In this document: positions 9,145-18,093 of the stretch, piece by piece
How the letters are laid out: every line of letters starts with the position of its first letter
How positions within the stretch are numbered: position 1 is the stretch's first letter
NCBI GenBank assembly: GCA_963763085.1
Contig: CAVXNB010000004.1
Location: forward strand, 62,001-126,000
Source of the DNA: CAVXNB01 sp963763085
GTDB taxonomy: Bacteria > Actinomycetota > Acidimicrobiia > Acidimicrobiales > Bog-793
Direction of reading: 5' to 3'
DNA: 64,000 nt
The notes under the pieces: model-generated
Database searches by the model: none
What the model was told of the DNA's origin: nothing
Seen by the model: only the letters and a program-made list of their open reading frames with translations
Translations under genes and position numbers: made by a program

Positions 9145-10557
9145 TTGGACATCCGACCAGACGGCCATGTTGACCCCGAACAGCTCGAGGAACTGTTCAG
9201 CTCGGGACGCGTCGACACAGTCGTCTGCGCGCTCGTCGACCTATGGGGACGCCTCATGGGCAAGCGCGTCACGCCCCGCACGTGCCGCAACCTGCTGCAC
9301 GGCGAGCGCCTGCACGCTTCCAACTACCTGTTCACGGTCGACATGGACATGGAGCCGCAGCCGGGATTCGCGCTCACCGACTGGGAACGAGGATTTCAGG
9401 ATTTCTCGATGGTTCCCGACTGGTCGACGCTTCGCCTCGTGCCTTGGCTCGACCGCACGGCGCTCGTACTGTGCGACGCCGTGCAGGAGAACGGCGAAGA
9501 GCCGGTCGAGGTGTCGCCGCGCCAGATCCTGAAGCGCCAGATCGAGCGCGCGAAAGCGCACGGGCTGAAGGTCTTCTGTGGGTCTGAAGTCGAGGTGTTC
9601 TTCTTCCGCGACAGCTACCGCGACGCCTGGCTGCAGCTTTACCGCGACATGCAGCCGATGTCGTACTACCGGACGGACTACCACCTCCTCCAGACGACGA
9701 AGGACGAGTGGCTCATATCCCAGATCCGCAACGGCATGGAGGGTGCCAGAGTCCCGGTCGAATCGTCCAAGGGAGAGTGGGGCCTGGGCCAGCACGAGAT
9801 CAATCTCGTCTTCGCCGACGCCCTCGAGATGGCCGACCGGCATGCGATCTACAAGCACGGCATCAAGGAGATCGCGGCTCTCGACGGGCTTTCCGCCACG
9901 TTCATGGCCAAGTGGTCGGCGAGGGAGGTCGGGTCCTCGTTCCACGTCCACTCGAGCCTCTGGGACCTGGAAGGCATCGAGCCCCTGAGCGCCGACGCGT
10001 CAGACCCGAGGCGGGCTTCGGAGACGTTCAGCCACTACCTCGGAGGCCAGCTCGCGACGGCGCACGAGCTCAGCTGGATGTTCGCCCCGTACCCGAATTC
10101 CTACCGACGCTACGTGCCCGACTCGTTCGCTCCGACGACGATCACCTGGGGGAGCGACAACCGCACGTGCGCGTACCGGGTGGTGGGCGAGGGACCGTCG
10201 TTTCGGGTCGAGAACCGCGCACCGGGGGCGGACGCCAACCCCTACCTCGCTTTCAGCGCCACGATCGCGGCCGGGCTGCACGGCATCGACGGGAAGCTCG
10301 ACGCCGGCGAGCCGTACGCCGGCAACGCCTACACCTCCGACGGGCCACACCTCCCGGCAAGCATGGAGGAGTCCGTCGAGGCCTTCTCCACGAGCGCGGT
10401 CGCGCGGGAGGCATTCGGTGACGAGGTCTGCACCCATCTGCTCCAGGTCGCGCGCCTCGAGCAGCAAGCCTTCGAGCGGTACCTCTACGAGACCGAGACC
10501 GACCCCAACGGGGGCGTCACCGACTGGGAGCTTCGCCGTTATTTCGAACGGTGCTGA
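9145..10557 (+). CDS. Glutamine synthetase-like gamma-glutamylamide ligase (copy 1)
   Basis: A 470-aa GS-fold enzyme, probably joining glutamate to an amine rather than ammonia (PuuA/GlnA3-like group). Conserved catalytic landmarks: SEVEVFFF (metal-binding Glu), WGLGQHEINLVFADAL, SFHVHSSLWD (active-site His), and RVENRAPGADANPYLAF. The N-terminal beta-grasp has ALVDLWGRLMGKRV. TTG at 9145 is preferred because GGGGAG lies 4-5 bases upstream; an earlier in-frame start would add a non-conserved tail. It is followed directly by the CxHCC protein gene. A second paralogue lies at 14632-16038. Confidence 0.87.
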   Translation: MDIRPDGHVDPEQLEELFSSGRVDTVVCALVDLWGRLMGKRVTPRTCRNLLHGERLHASNYLFTVDMDMEPQPGFALTDWERGFQDFSMVPDWSTLRLVPWLDRTALVLCDAVQENGEEPVEVSPRQILKRQIERAKAHGLKVFCGSEVEVFFFRDSYRDAWLQLYRDMQPMSYYRTDYHLLQTTKDEWLISQIRNGMEGARVPVESSKGEWGLGQHEINLVFADALEMADRHAIYKHGIKEIAALDGLSATFMAKWSAREVGSSFHVHSSLWDLEGIEPLSADASDPRRASETFSHYLGGQLATAHELSWMFAPYPNSYRRYVPDSFAPTTITWGSDNRTCAYRVVGEGPSFRVENRAPGADANPYLAFSATIAAGLHGIDGKLDAGEPYAGNAYTSDGPHLPASMEESVEAFSTSAVAREAFGDEVCTHLLQVARLEQQAFERYLYETETDPNGGVTDWELRRYFERC

Positions 10558-10558
10558 G

Positions 10559-11656
10559 GTGAGCGGGCCCGTCGCCCACCACGGCCTGCTCGGCCGGGCG
10601 ACGCGCACCGGAGCCTTGAGAGAGCAGGCTGTCTCCACGCATCGCCTGATCGAACGCGCCGTCGCCGAGGGCCGGGACGAAGACGCGGCCGACCTGGCCC
10701 GCTACACGCTCGTCGAGATGGCCGAGCCTTTCGCGCTGTTTCCCGGCTTTTTCGACGCCGCGCAACGCTTCCTCCTCCGTGAAGGCGTTCCGGACGCCGA
10801 GCTGCGCGCGGCCGGGCCCGACCCGGCCCAGCCCAGCCTCGGCGAGTCGTGGCGCGCCTACGAGAGCGCCGTCGAGGACTTCGCAGCGGCGTGCGCGGCC
10901 GCAGGCGCCGGCACCGGCGCCGGCGGGACCGCCGCCGCCCTCGAGGCCTACCAGGCGGCCGTGGCGAAGTGGCGCCAAGCGCACGACGACGGCTGCGACC
11001 GCGTGTACCGCTACGCCGATCTGTGCGCGAAGCATTTGGGGGAGGAGCGCGTCGAAGACTTCTGGGACGAGCTGATGGGCGGCTTCTACGCCACGCGCGA
11101 CAGCTTCGACGTCGACCGGGTGCCATGGCGCGACTCGCTCGAGATCCTCGCGGTGGACACGGCCGAGACGTTCCGTGGCCATCTGTCGGGCCCCGGGCGG
11201 CTCGGCGACATCGAGATCGTGGAGGAGGCTGACCGAATCGTGTTCCGTTTCTCGCCGTGTGGCACCGGCGGCCGGACGTTCGTAGACGGAATGGACGACG
11301 GCCCGGGCGCCGGCGGCGACGAGGGCCTCGGCGCCGGCGAGGTCGGCGAGAGCGGCAACGCCCCCCGCTTCGGCGTCACGACCCGCCCGCACGACTGGTC
11401 GTGGGGCAAGGCCGGCGTCTGCCTGTATTGCGTGCACTGCTGCCAGTTGCAGGAGCGGATCCCGATCCGCCGGTTCGGCTATCCGCTGCGCGTCGTCGAT
11501 CCGCCGCTCTGGCCACAGGGCCGCGGCGAAGGCCGTTGCACGTGGACGATCTACAAGGATCCGTCGCAGATTCCGGCCGAGGCCTACGAGCGCGTCGGCG
11601 AGACGAAGCCGGCCGTGCTCGGCTCCTCCGCCCGCTCGGGCCGCGACCGCCCGTAG
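10559..11656 (+). CDS. Conserved protein of unknown function with a CxxCxxCC-type motif
   Basis: A 365-aa protein not assigned to a family. The N-terminal half is helical, with many acidic, Ala and aromatic residues. The most striking part is near residues 287-295, CLYCVHCCQLQE, followed by IPIRRFGYPLRVVDPPLWP and a CTWTIYKDP segment. Four close cysteines and a histidine suggest metal or Fe-S binding. The acidic Gly-rich stretch at about 240-275 looks like a linker. The GTG start lies 1 nt after the stop of the GS-like gene, so the two are probably translated together and functionally linked. It could be a redox or metal-binding partner of amine catabolism. Confidence 0.75.
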   Translation: MSGPVAHHGLLGRATRTGALREQAVSTHRLIERAVAEGRDEDAADLARYTLVEMAEPFALFPGFFDAAQRFLLREGVPDAELRAAGPDPAQPSLGESWRAYESAVEDFAAACAAAGAGTGAGGTAAALEAYQAAVAKWRQAHDDGCDRVYRYADLCAKHLGEERVEDFWDELMGGFYATRDSFDVDRVPWRDSLEILAVDTAETFRGHLSGPGRLGDIEIVEEADRIVFRFSPCGTGGRTFVDGMDDGPGAGGDEGLGAGEVGESGNAPRFGVTTRPHDWSWGKAGVCLYCVHCCQLQERIPIRRFGYPLRVVDPPLWPQGRGEGRCTWTIYKDPSQIPAEAYERVGETKPAVLGSSARSGRDRP

Positions 11657-11678
11657 CCGGGGCGGGGCGGCGGAACGC

Positions 11679-13275
11679 TCAGTCGATGCCGGTGTTCACC
11701 ATCCGGCCGAGCATCTCGTACTTCTTAGGGCTGCGGGCCTTCAAGACCAGCGCCAGCAGCAGCCCGACCACCATCCAGCCGAGACAGAGCCAGGGGATCG
11801 CCTGGACGAAATCGACGCCACCGCCGCCGATCGCCGAGAGGTTGTGCCATAGGAGGTAGAGCACGTAGCCCATGGCACCGACGCTGAGCACCGGGAAGAC
11901 CCCGGTCGTCCAGATGATTCCAGCCGTCCTTGTTCTCCGGTTGGCGGAAGAACGTGATGCACGCGATCGAGCAGATCAACTGGTTCACCAGCACGGTGAA
12001 GGTCGCGATGATGGCATACCAGCCGAAGAGCTCGTAATAAGGCGCCACGGCCCACCCGCCGAACGGCTTGACGAAGGCCTGCCACGAAGGGAAGGCGTAC
12101 CAGCTGACGATGAAGGCGCCAGTCAGAACAGCGACGATCACAACCGTGACCGCGTTCGCGATGTACGGGCTCTCCCAGCGCTCGTGGGTCCGCCCGAGAG
12201 CCTTGTTGAATACACCTTCCCGGCCGATCACGTACAGGTAGCGCGAGGTGGTGTTGTGGAAGGACAGGGCGCAGGCGAACGACGACGTCAAGATCAGCCA
12301 CTCCATGACGTCCTTGAGCCAGACACCCACGAACTTCTGCGCCACGCCGTAGTAGAGGTTGCCGCCGTTGACGGTCGCCTGATGCACGGAGGGCAGGAGG
12401 CCCCAGCCGACGATGACGGCCCAAGCGGAGACCATGAAGAATATGCCGCCACCGATCACGCAGATGAAGAGCGCCTGGCCACCGATTCGCTTCGGGTTCT
12501 TGGACTCCTCGGCGTAGTTCGGGATGGTCTCGAAGCCGACCCAGGACCAGACGGCGTAGAAGATGCCGACGCCCGGGGCGATACCCCGGAACGCGTTCGA
12601 TGGGTTGATCGGAGCGGTCGTGATCCCGTCCGGACCGCCGCCCTTGGCGAACACGGCCACGATCATGACCGTCAGCACGAGCATCTCGAGGATGAGTGCG
12701 ACGCCGAGGATGCGCGTGTTGAGCCGGACGTCGAAGTGCCCCAGGATGCCGATCAACGCCAATGCCGCGAAGGCGAGAATCGGCCAGGGAATCGACACGT
12801 GGAAGAACTGCTTGATCGTGATGTTCCCAAAGTACGAGAACGCACCGAGCAGCGAGCCGACGATGACGGCATAGGCCATGACCGACGACCATCCTGCGGC
12901 CATGCCGAGCGGGCGCCCCAACCCACGGCTGATGAAGCTGTAGAAGCCGCCACTGGACGGGACCCGCTTGAGCATCTGGAGATAGCCGACGCAGAAAAGG
13001 GCGAGCACGACGATGCCGATCTCGAACCCGGCGGGCGCGCCGATGCCATTACCGAGGGAGATCGCGAGCGGGACGTTGCCCAGCTGTCCGGTCAGTGGCG
13101 ACATCGCCGCGAACGAGATGAACAGCACTCCGCCGAGCCCGACAGCGGCCTTCTTCAGGTGGCTGATGTCGGTTCGCTGCGAGATGTCGAGCGAGTTCGC
13201 GTCACCCCCTTCGACCGCCGTCGTCGTGCCCCCGCCGTTGGCGGCTGTGGTGCCTGCGCGATCCTCGATGTCCAT
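11679..13275 (-). CDS. APC-superfamily amino acid/amine permease, frame-broken
   Basis: A membrane transporter of about 531 aa with roughly 12 hydrophobic segments. A soluble N-terminus of about 40 residues leads into AVGLGGVLFISFAAMSPLTG, and YSFISRGLGRPLGMAAGW is a typical APC helix 3 region. The frame is intact from 13275 to about 11920 (ITFFRQPENKDGW). The last helix and tail (VGAMGYVLYLLWHNL to MVNTGID) read in another frame from about 11917 to 11679. One extra base in the GGAATC at 11917-11922 accounts for it. It lies between the two GS-like genes and probably imports the amine or amino acid they modify. ATG 13275 is the only reasonable start. Confidence 0.87.
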
Positions 13276-13455
13276 AACTCGCCCCCCGTTCTGGCTTGGA
13301 CTACGGCGCGAACCTTAAGACCAGGCGGCAGAACTGTCAAGGGTTCGCTGCGCTCGGAACGCCCCGGTCAGCCACGCCGGCCGTGGGGCCACTTGCACCC
13401 GAAGGTCAAAGGTCTATAGTTCAAACCAAAGGGACCAAGCGTGAAGGAGACGGCG

Positions 13456-14631
13456 ATGGCGGAGCGGGAGATCGAATTCGGTTTCGTGGTCACGGCCGCC
13501 GGCGCACCAGGCTCGTCGGACGCGTCGATGTACGACGCCTTCCTCGAGGACTGCGAGCTCTACAGCGCTCTCGGCTACCGCAACGCATGGCTTCTCGAGC
13601 ACCATTTCAGCGACTACTTCCCCACGCCGGACCCGATGCTGCTCATGGCCCATCTCGCCGGCCGCTTCCCGGAGTTCTCTTACGGGACCTGCGTCCTCGT
13701 CACCCCGTGGCACGACCCGCTGCGCCTCGCCGGCCAGATTGCCATGACGTCGCTGCTCACCGAGCACGACATGCACCTCGGTCTCGGGCGCGGGACGGCC
13801 AAGTACGAGTTCGACGCCTTCGGTCTCGACATGTCGCAGGCGCGTGCCCGCTTCAAGGAGACCTGGGAGATCCTCGATCTGGCGTTGACGGGAGAGCCCT
13901 TCAGCTACGAGGGCGAGTATCTGAGCGTCCCGAAACGGATCCGGTTGCGACCGCTCCCCAACCGCGAACGGATCCACTTCTACGGCGCCATCGGGAGCCC
14001 GGACAGCGCCGCCATCATGGGCGAGCTCGGGCTGCTGCCCCTGTGCACCTCCATCGGCGACCTCGAGAAACAAGCCGCCTCCCTCCGCAACTGGGAAGCC
14101 GCCAGCGGCCGGCGGGTCGTCGACGTGTCGTGCCCGATCATGGTCGACTGCATCGTCGCGGACACCGACGAGGAGGCCATCGAGGAAGCCTGCGAGTTCA
14201 AGCCGCGCTACATGCAGGCCCAGATCGACCACTACACGCCGGAAGTCACGGACTGGGAGAACACGCCCGGTTACGAGGCCTGGAAGCAGATCTTCGCCGG
14301 CATGCAGGCGCGGACCAAGCCCGAGGGGATCAGGCCCTGGACCAAGTGGCAGCTCATCGGCTCCGCGTCGACCGTCGCCGCCAAGCTGCAGACGTTCGTG
14401 GACATCGGGTTCAACAATTTCATCTGCCAGTTCTCCACTCCGGGCGTGCCCGTCGAGGTGCGCCGCCGCTGGGCTTCACGATTCGCCCAGGAGGTGGCAC
14501 CATCGTTCTCGCCGGCGTTCCCGGCTGGCCGGGTGCACGCGACAGCTCCTAGTAGGCCGGCCGGGGCTCGGCCACCGGGCTCCGGCCCGGCGACTGGCTC
14601 GGGGAGACGGACGGATCGGGGAAGGGATCTC
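13456..14631 (+). CDS. LLM-class flavin-dependent monooxygenase (bacterial luciferase-like)
   Basis: A TIM-barrel FMNH2- or F420-dependent oxidoreductase. The domain covers about 355 residues: EREIEFGFVVTAAG at the start, AWLLEHHFSDYFPTPDPM, LGLGRGTAKYEFDAFG and a C-terminal VDIGFNNFICQFSTPG. ATG 13456 is chosen over GTG 13441 because AAGGAGA lies just upstream. There is no in-frame stop: the frame runs through a 30-residue Pro/Gly/Arg-rich stretch into the next gene. A TAG at 14550 in the neighbouring frame is the likely original stop if one base is wrong, so the end given is only the limit of the open frame. It is divergent from the permease. Confidence 0.8.
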
Positions 14632-16038
14632 ATGGCAGAGACAGTGGAGGGCTTCCTGGCGCGGCAGAGACCGCTCGTCGACCAGACGCGCCGGACCCTG
14701 CAGGAGAGCGGCATCGAGGTCGTCGTCGCCGGCTCCAGCGACCTGAACGGGATCTTCCGCGGAAAGCGGGTCCCCGCCGCACGATTCGTCGAGCACCCGC
14801 TCAACCCCGTTCACGTCTCGGACTTCTTCTGGGCCATCGACAGCGAGGAAAACGTCATGGAGCGGGAGGCGGGCTACCCCGGTTGGTGGCCGTCGTGGGA
14901 TCTCGGCTTCGGTGATGTGCTCCCCATCCCCGACCTCGCCACGCTGCGCATCGCGCCCTGGCTCGACCGGACCGCCGTCGTGCTGTGCGAGCACTTCTTC
15001 CACGACGGCTCGCCGGTCGAGATCGCTCCCCGGCTGATTCTCAGGCGCCTCGTCGACCGGGCGGCGGAAAGGGGACTTCTCCCGAAGTTCGCAGCCGAGC
15101 TCGAGTTCTTCCTGTTCAAGGAAGACGAGGCGAGCCTCGAGGAGAGCGGTCACCGGTCGGCGGCACTCAAGCCCTTGAACCTGCGCCTCGGCGCCTACAG
15201 CATCTTCCGCGGCACGACGGACGAGCACGTCATGCGTCCGCTCACGAGGCACTTGGAGCAATACGGGATCCCGGTCGAATACTGGAATCCCGAAGGCGGA
15301 GCCGGTCAGCAGGAGGTGAACCTCCTGTACTGCGATCTGCTCGAGGCGGCCGACCGGGCGTTCCTCTTCAAGCACGCGGTGAAGGAGATGGCGGCGGCGC
15401 AGGATCTGCTGGCGACGTTCATGGCCAAGACGCTTCCCGGATGGGGGTCGAGCTGCCACATCCACCAGTCGCTCTGGTCGGGTGACAGGAACCTCTGCTG
15501 GGAGGAGGACGCTCCCGGACACATCTCGGACATCGCTCTCAGCTACATCGGTGGTCAGGTCGCCACCCTGCAGGAGATGACCCTGCTCTTCGCGCCGACA
15601 CTCAACTCCTACAAGCGGTTCCAGCCCGACGCCGGCGCCGGCACCACGGCCTCGTGGGGCTTCGAGAACCGGACCTGCGGCGTCCGGGTGATAAACGAGA
15701 ACGCGGACGGCATGCGCGTCGAGAACCGGGTCCCGGGCGGCGATGTCAACCCGTACCTCGCCATGGCGGGCTGCATCGCCGGCGGCCTCTACGGGATCGA
15801 GAACGGGATCAAGCCGCCGGATCCGATCACGCACAACGCCTATCACGATGCCTCCATCCCGGCCGTGCCCACGTCGCTCGAGCGGGCGATCGAGGCGTTC
15901 GAGGCGAGCGAGGTGGCGGCCGAGTACCTGGGCGCCGAGTTCGTCCGCTTCTTCGCCGCCACGCGGCGCTGGGAGCTCGAGCAATTCCGGGCCGCGGTGA
16001 CGGACTGGGAAGTCCGTCGCTATCTGCAGTTCTTCTAG
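14632..16038 (+). CDS. Glutamine synthetase-like gamma-glutamylamide ligase (copy 2)
   Basis: A 468-aa GS-fold protein, paralogous to the enzyme at 9145-10557. It shows AELEFFLFKEDEASLEES, AGQQEVNLLYCDLLEAADRA, SSCHIHQSLWSGDRNL and RVENRVPGGDVNPYLAMAG, the conserved metal and ATP/glutamate positions. Its own ATG with GAAGGGA seven bases upstream marks the start, although the reading frame is open from the preceding monooxygenase gene and could be read as an 860-aa fusion. Two GS-like ligases around one permease and one monooxygenase suggest successive or alternative glutamylation of an amine. The substrate is unknown. Confidence 0.86.
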   Translation: MAETVEGFLARQRPLVDQTRRTLQESGIEVVVAGSSDLNGIFRGKRVPAARFVEHPLNPVHVSDFFWAIDSEENVMEREAGYPGWWPSWDLGFGDVLPIPDLATLRIAPWLDRTAVVLCEHFFHDGSPVEIAPRLILRRLVDRAAERGLLPKFAAELEFFLFKEDEASLEESGHRSAALKPLNLRLGAYSIFRGTTDEHVMRPLTRHLEQYGIPVEYWNPEGGAGQQEVNLLYCDLLEAADRAFLFKHAVKEMAAAQDLLATFMAKTLPGWGSSCHIHQSLWSGDRNLCWEEDAPGHISDIALSYIGGQVATLQEMTLLFAPTLNSYKRFQPDAGAGTTASWGFENRTCGVRVINENADGMRVENRVPGGDVNPYLAMAGCIAGGLYGIENGIKPPDPITHNAYHDASIPAVPTSLERAIEAFEASEVAAEYLGAEFVRFFAATRRWELEQFRAAVTDWEVRRYLQFF

Positions 16039-16078
16039 CCGGGGGTGTCGGGGGTGTCCACATGAAGCGGTCAGGCAG

Positions 16079-16810
16079 ATGACCGACGTCGCGCTCGTGA
16101 CCGGCGGCACCGGAGGCATCGGCCGCGCCATCTGCGCCCGCCTCGCCGGCGCCGGCTACGCCGTGCTGGCGGGCGACGTCGGCGTCGGCGACCCGCCGGC
16201 GGAGACAGTCGCGCCGGCCGCGGCCGGCGACGTCGTCGACTACCCGATGGACGTCCGCTCCGACGCGAGCGCGGAGGCCGCCGTCCAGGCGGCGTTGCGG
16301 ATGGGCAAGCTCACCGGTGTCGTCAACTGCGCCGGCGTGCTCCGCGAGGCCCGGGCCGACGTCATGCCGCAGGAAGAGGCCGACGCGATGTGGGCGGTCA
16401 ACGTCATGGGCGCCGGCCGCGTCACCCGGGCGGCGTTGCCCAGCCTCGGAGCCGGAGCGGCCGTCGTGAACATCTCGAGCATCGTCGGGGCGATCGGCCG
16501 CTTCGCCGGAACCGCCATGTACTCGGCGAGCAAGGCCGGGCTCGAAGCCATGACCCGGGTGCTCGCCTGCGAGCTCGCACCCCGCCAGATCCGGGTCAAC
16601 GCCATCGCCCCCGGCTACATCCGCGTCCCGATGGCGCCGTCGTGGGCGTCGATGTCCGGCGGCGAGGACGTGCTGATCGGTCAGGTCCCGCTCGGCAGGC
16701 TCGGGGAGGTCGAGGAGATCGCCGACGTCGTCGAGTTCCTCCTCTCCGACCGGTCCTCGTACGTCACCGGGTCGGTCATCCGGGTGGACGGGGGCGTCTC
16801 CGCATGGTGA
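16079..16810 (+). CDS. Short-chain dehydrogenase/reductase
   Basis: A classical NAD(P)-dependent SDR of 243 aa with ALVTGGTGGIGRAIC (cofactor loop), NCAGV, VNISSIVGAIGR (catalytic Ser) and YSASKAGLEAM (catalytic Tyr-x3-Lys). The C-terminal YVTGSVIRVDGG is typical of the FabG-like group. The last codons overlap the next gene by 7 nt, so the SDR and the DUF1116 protein form one translational unit. The substrate is unknown. Confidence 0.92.
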   Translation: MTDVALVTGGTGGIGRAICARLAGAGYAVLAGDVGVGDPPAETVAPAAAGDVVDYPMDVRSDASAEAAVQAALRMGKLTGVVNCAGVLREARADVMPQEEADAMWAVNVMGAGRVTRAALPSLGAGAAVVNISSIVGAIGRFAGTAMYSASKAGLEAMTRVLACELAPRQIRVNAIAPGYIRVPMAPSWASMSGGEDVLIGQVPLGRLGEVEEIADVVEFLLSDRSSYVTGSVIRVDGGVSAW

Positions 16811-18093
16811 ACGAGCCCAACGAGCCGGCGCCGAACCGGGACGGCGCCAACCTCGTCGCCTTCGACCGGATGTGCCGGGCCGAGCCGGTCCTCGTCGACA
16901 TCCAGCCCGCCGGCGACGTGGTCCCGGGCATGACGCCCGACACGATCCTCGCCTCCGGGCCGCGCCTGGCGTGGGAGGACTACAGGGGCGGGGCCCGCAA
17001 CGCCATCATGTACGGGGCGCTCTTCGAAGGGCTCGCCTCCGACGTCGAGGACGCGGAGCGCAAGCTCGCCGCCGGCGCGATCAAGGTCGAGGGCTGCCAG
17101 GACCACGGCTGCATCGGATCGGTTGCGGGCATCTACACCGCCTCGATGCCGGTGTTCGTGGTGGAGAACCGGGCGTTCGGGAACTTTGCGTTTTGCAATT
17201 TCTACGAAGGCGAGTCCCGCCGGCGGCTCAACTACGGCGCCTACGACGAGGGTGTGCGCGATCAGCTGCACTTCCTCGCCGAGGTGATCGCGCCGACGCT
17301 GCGCGAGGCCGTGACGCGCGCCGGCGGCATCGCCCTCAAGCCGCTCATGGTCCGCGCCCTCCACATGGGCGACGAGCTGCACAGCCGCAACGCCGCCGCA
17401 ACGCCGTTGTTCGCCCGCGAGCTCTACCCGCATCTGCTCGCCGTCGCCGAGGCGGGCCGGCGGCCCGTGGAGCAGACGCTCGAGTACCTGGCCGGCAGCG
17501 ACTATTTCTTCCTGCGCCTCTCGATGGCGGCCAGCAAGGCGACGGCCGACCCCGCCCACGGCATCGAGGGCTCGAGCGTCGTGACGTCGATGGCCCTCTA
17601 CAGCCGGGGCGTCGCCATCCGCGTGAGCGGGCTCGGCGACCGCTGGGAGCTCGGCCCCTACCCGCAGGTGAACGCAAAGATGTTCGAGGGGTTCACGACC
17701 GACGACATCGACTGGATCGGCGGCGAGTCGATCATCAACGAGACCGTCGGCCTCGGCGGCTTCGCCCAGGCGGCGGCGTTCCCGCTGCAGAATTACCAGG
17801 GCGGCTCGCCGCAGGCGATGGTGGAGATGAACCTCGCCATGTACGACATCACGGTGGGGGAGCACACGGACTACAAGATCCCGTTTCTGCAGTATCGAGG
17901 CACGCCGACCGGGATCGACGTCTTCCGGGTCGTGAGCACCGGCATCACGCCAGTGCTCGACGTCGGCCTCGCCGGTCGCGGCGGCGGGCAGATCGGAGCC
18001 GGCATCGTGCGGGCGCCGATCGAGTGCTTCGCGAACGCCGTCGCCAGCTACGAGTCGCGCTACGGGCCGGCGTCGACGGCCGGCGGTCAGTAG
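16804..18093 (+). CDS. DUF1116-family protein (YlbE/AllG-like)
   Basis: A 429-aa soluble protein of the DUF1116 family. Recognisable segments are AIMYGALFEGLASD, IKVEGCQDHGCIGSVAGIYT, VENRAFGNFAFCNFYEGE and VVSTGITPVLDVGLAGRGGGQIGAG. In E. coli the related YlbE works with FdrA and YlbF in oxamate carbamoyl transfer during allantoin breakdown; no FdrA or YlbF partner is seen here, so the same activity should not be assumed. It overlaps the SDR start by 7 nt and meets the hydrolase gene tail to tail (7-nt overlap). A carbamoyl- or nitrogen-linked catabolic role would suit the surrounding amine genes. Confidence 0.85.
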   Translation: MVNEPNEPAPNRDGANLVAFDRMCRAEPVLVDIQPAGDVVPGMTPDTILASGPRLAWEDYRGGARNAIMYGALFEGLASDVEDAERKLAAGAIKVEGCQDHGCIGSVAGIYTASMPVFVVENRAFGNFAFCNFYEGESRRRLNYGAYDEGVRDQLHFLAEVIAPTLREAVTRAGGIALKPLMVRALHMGDELHSRNAAATPLFARELYPHLLAVAEAGRRPVEQTLEYLAGSDYFFLRLSMAASKATADPAHGIEGSSVVTSMALYSRGVAIRVSGLGDRWELGPYPQVNAKMFEGFTTDDIDWIGGESIINETVGLGGFAQAAAFPLQNYQGGSPQAMVEMNLAMYDITVGEHTDYKIPFLQYRGTPTGIDVFRVVSTGITPVLDVGLAGRGGGQIGAGIVRAPIECFANAVASYESRYGPASTAGGQ

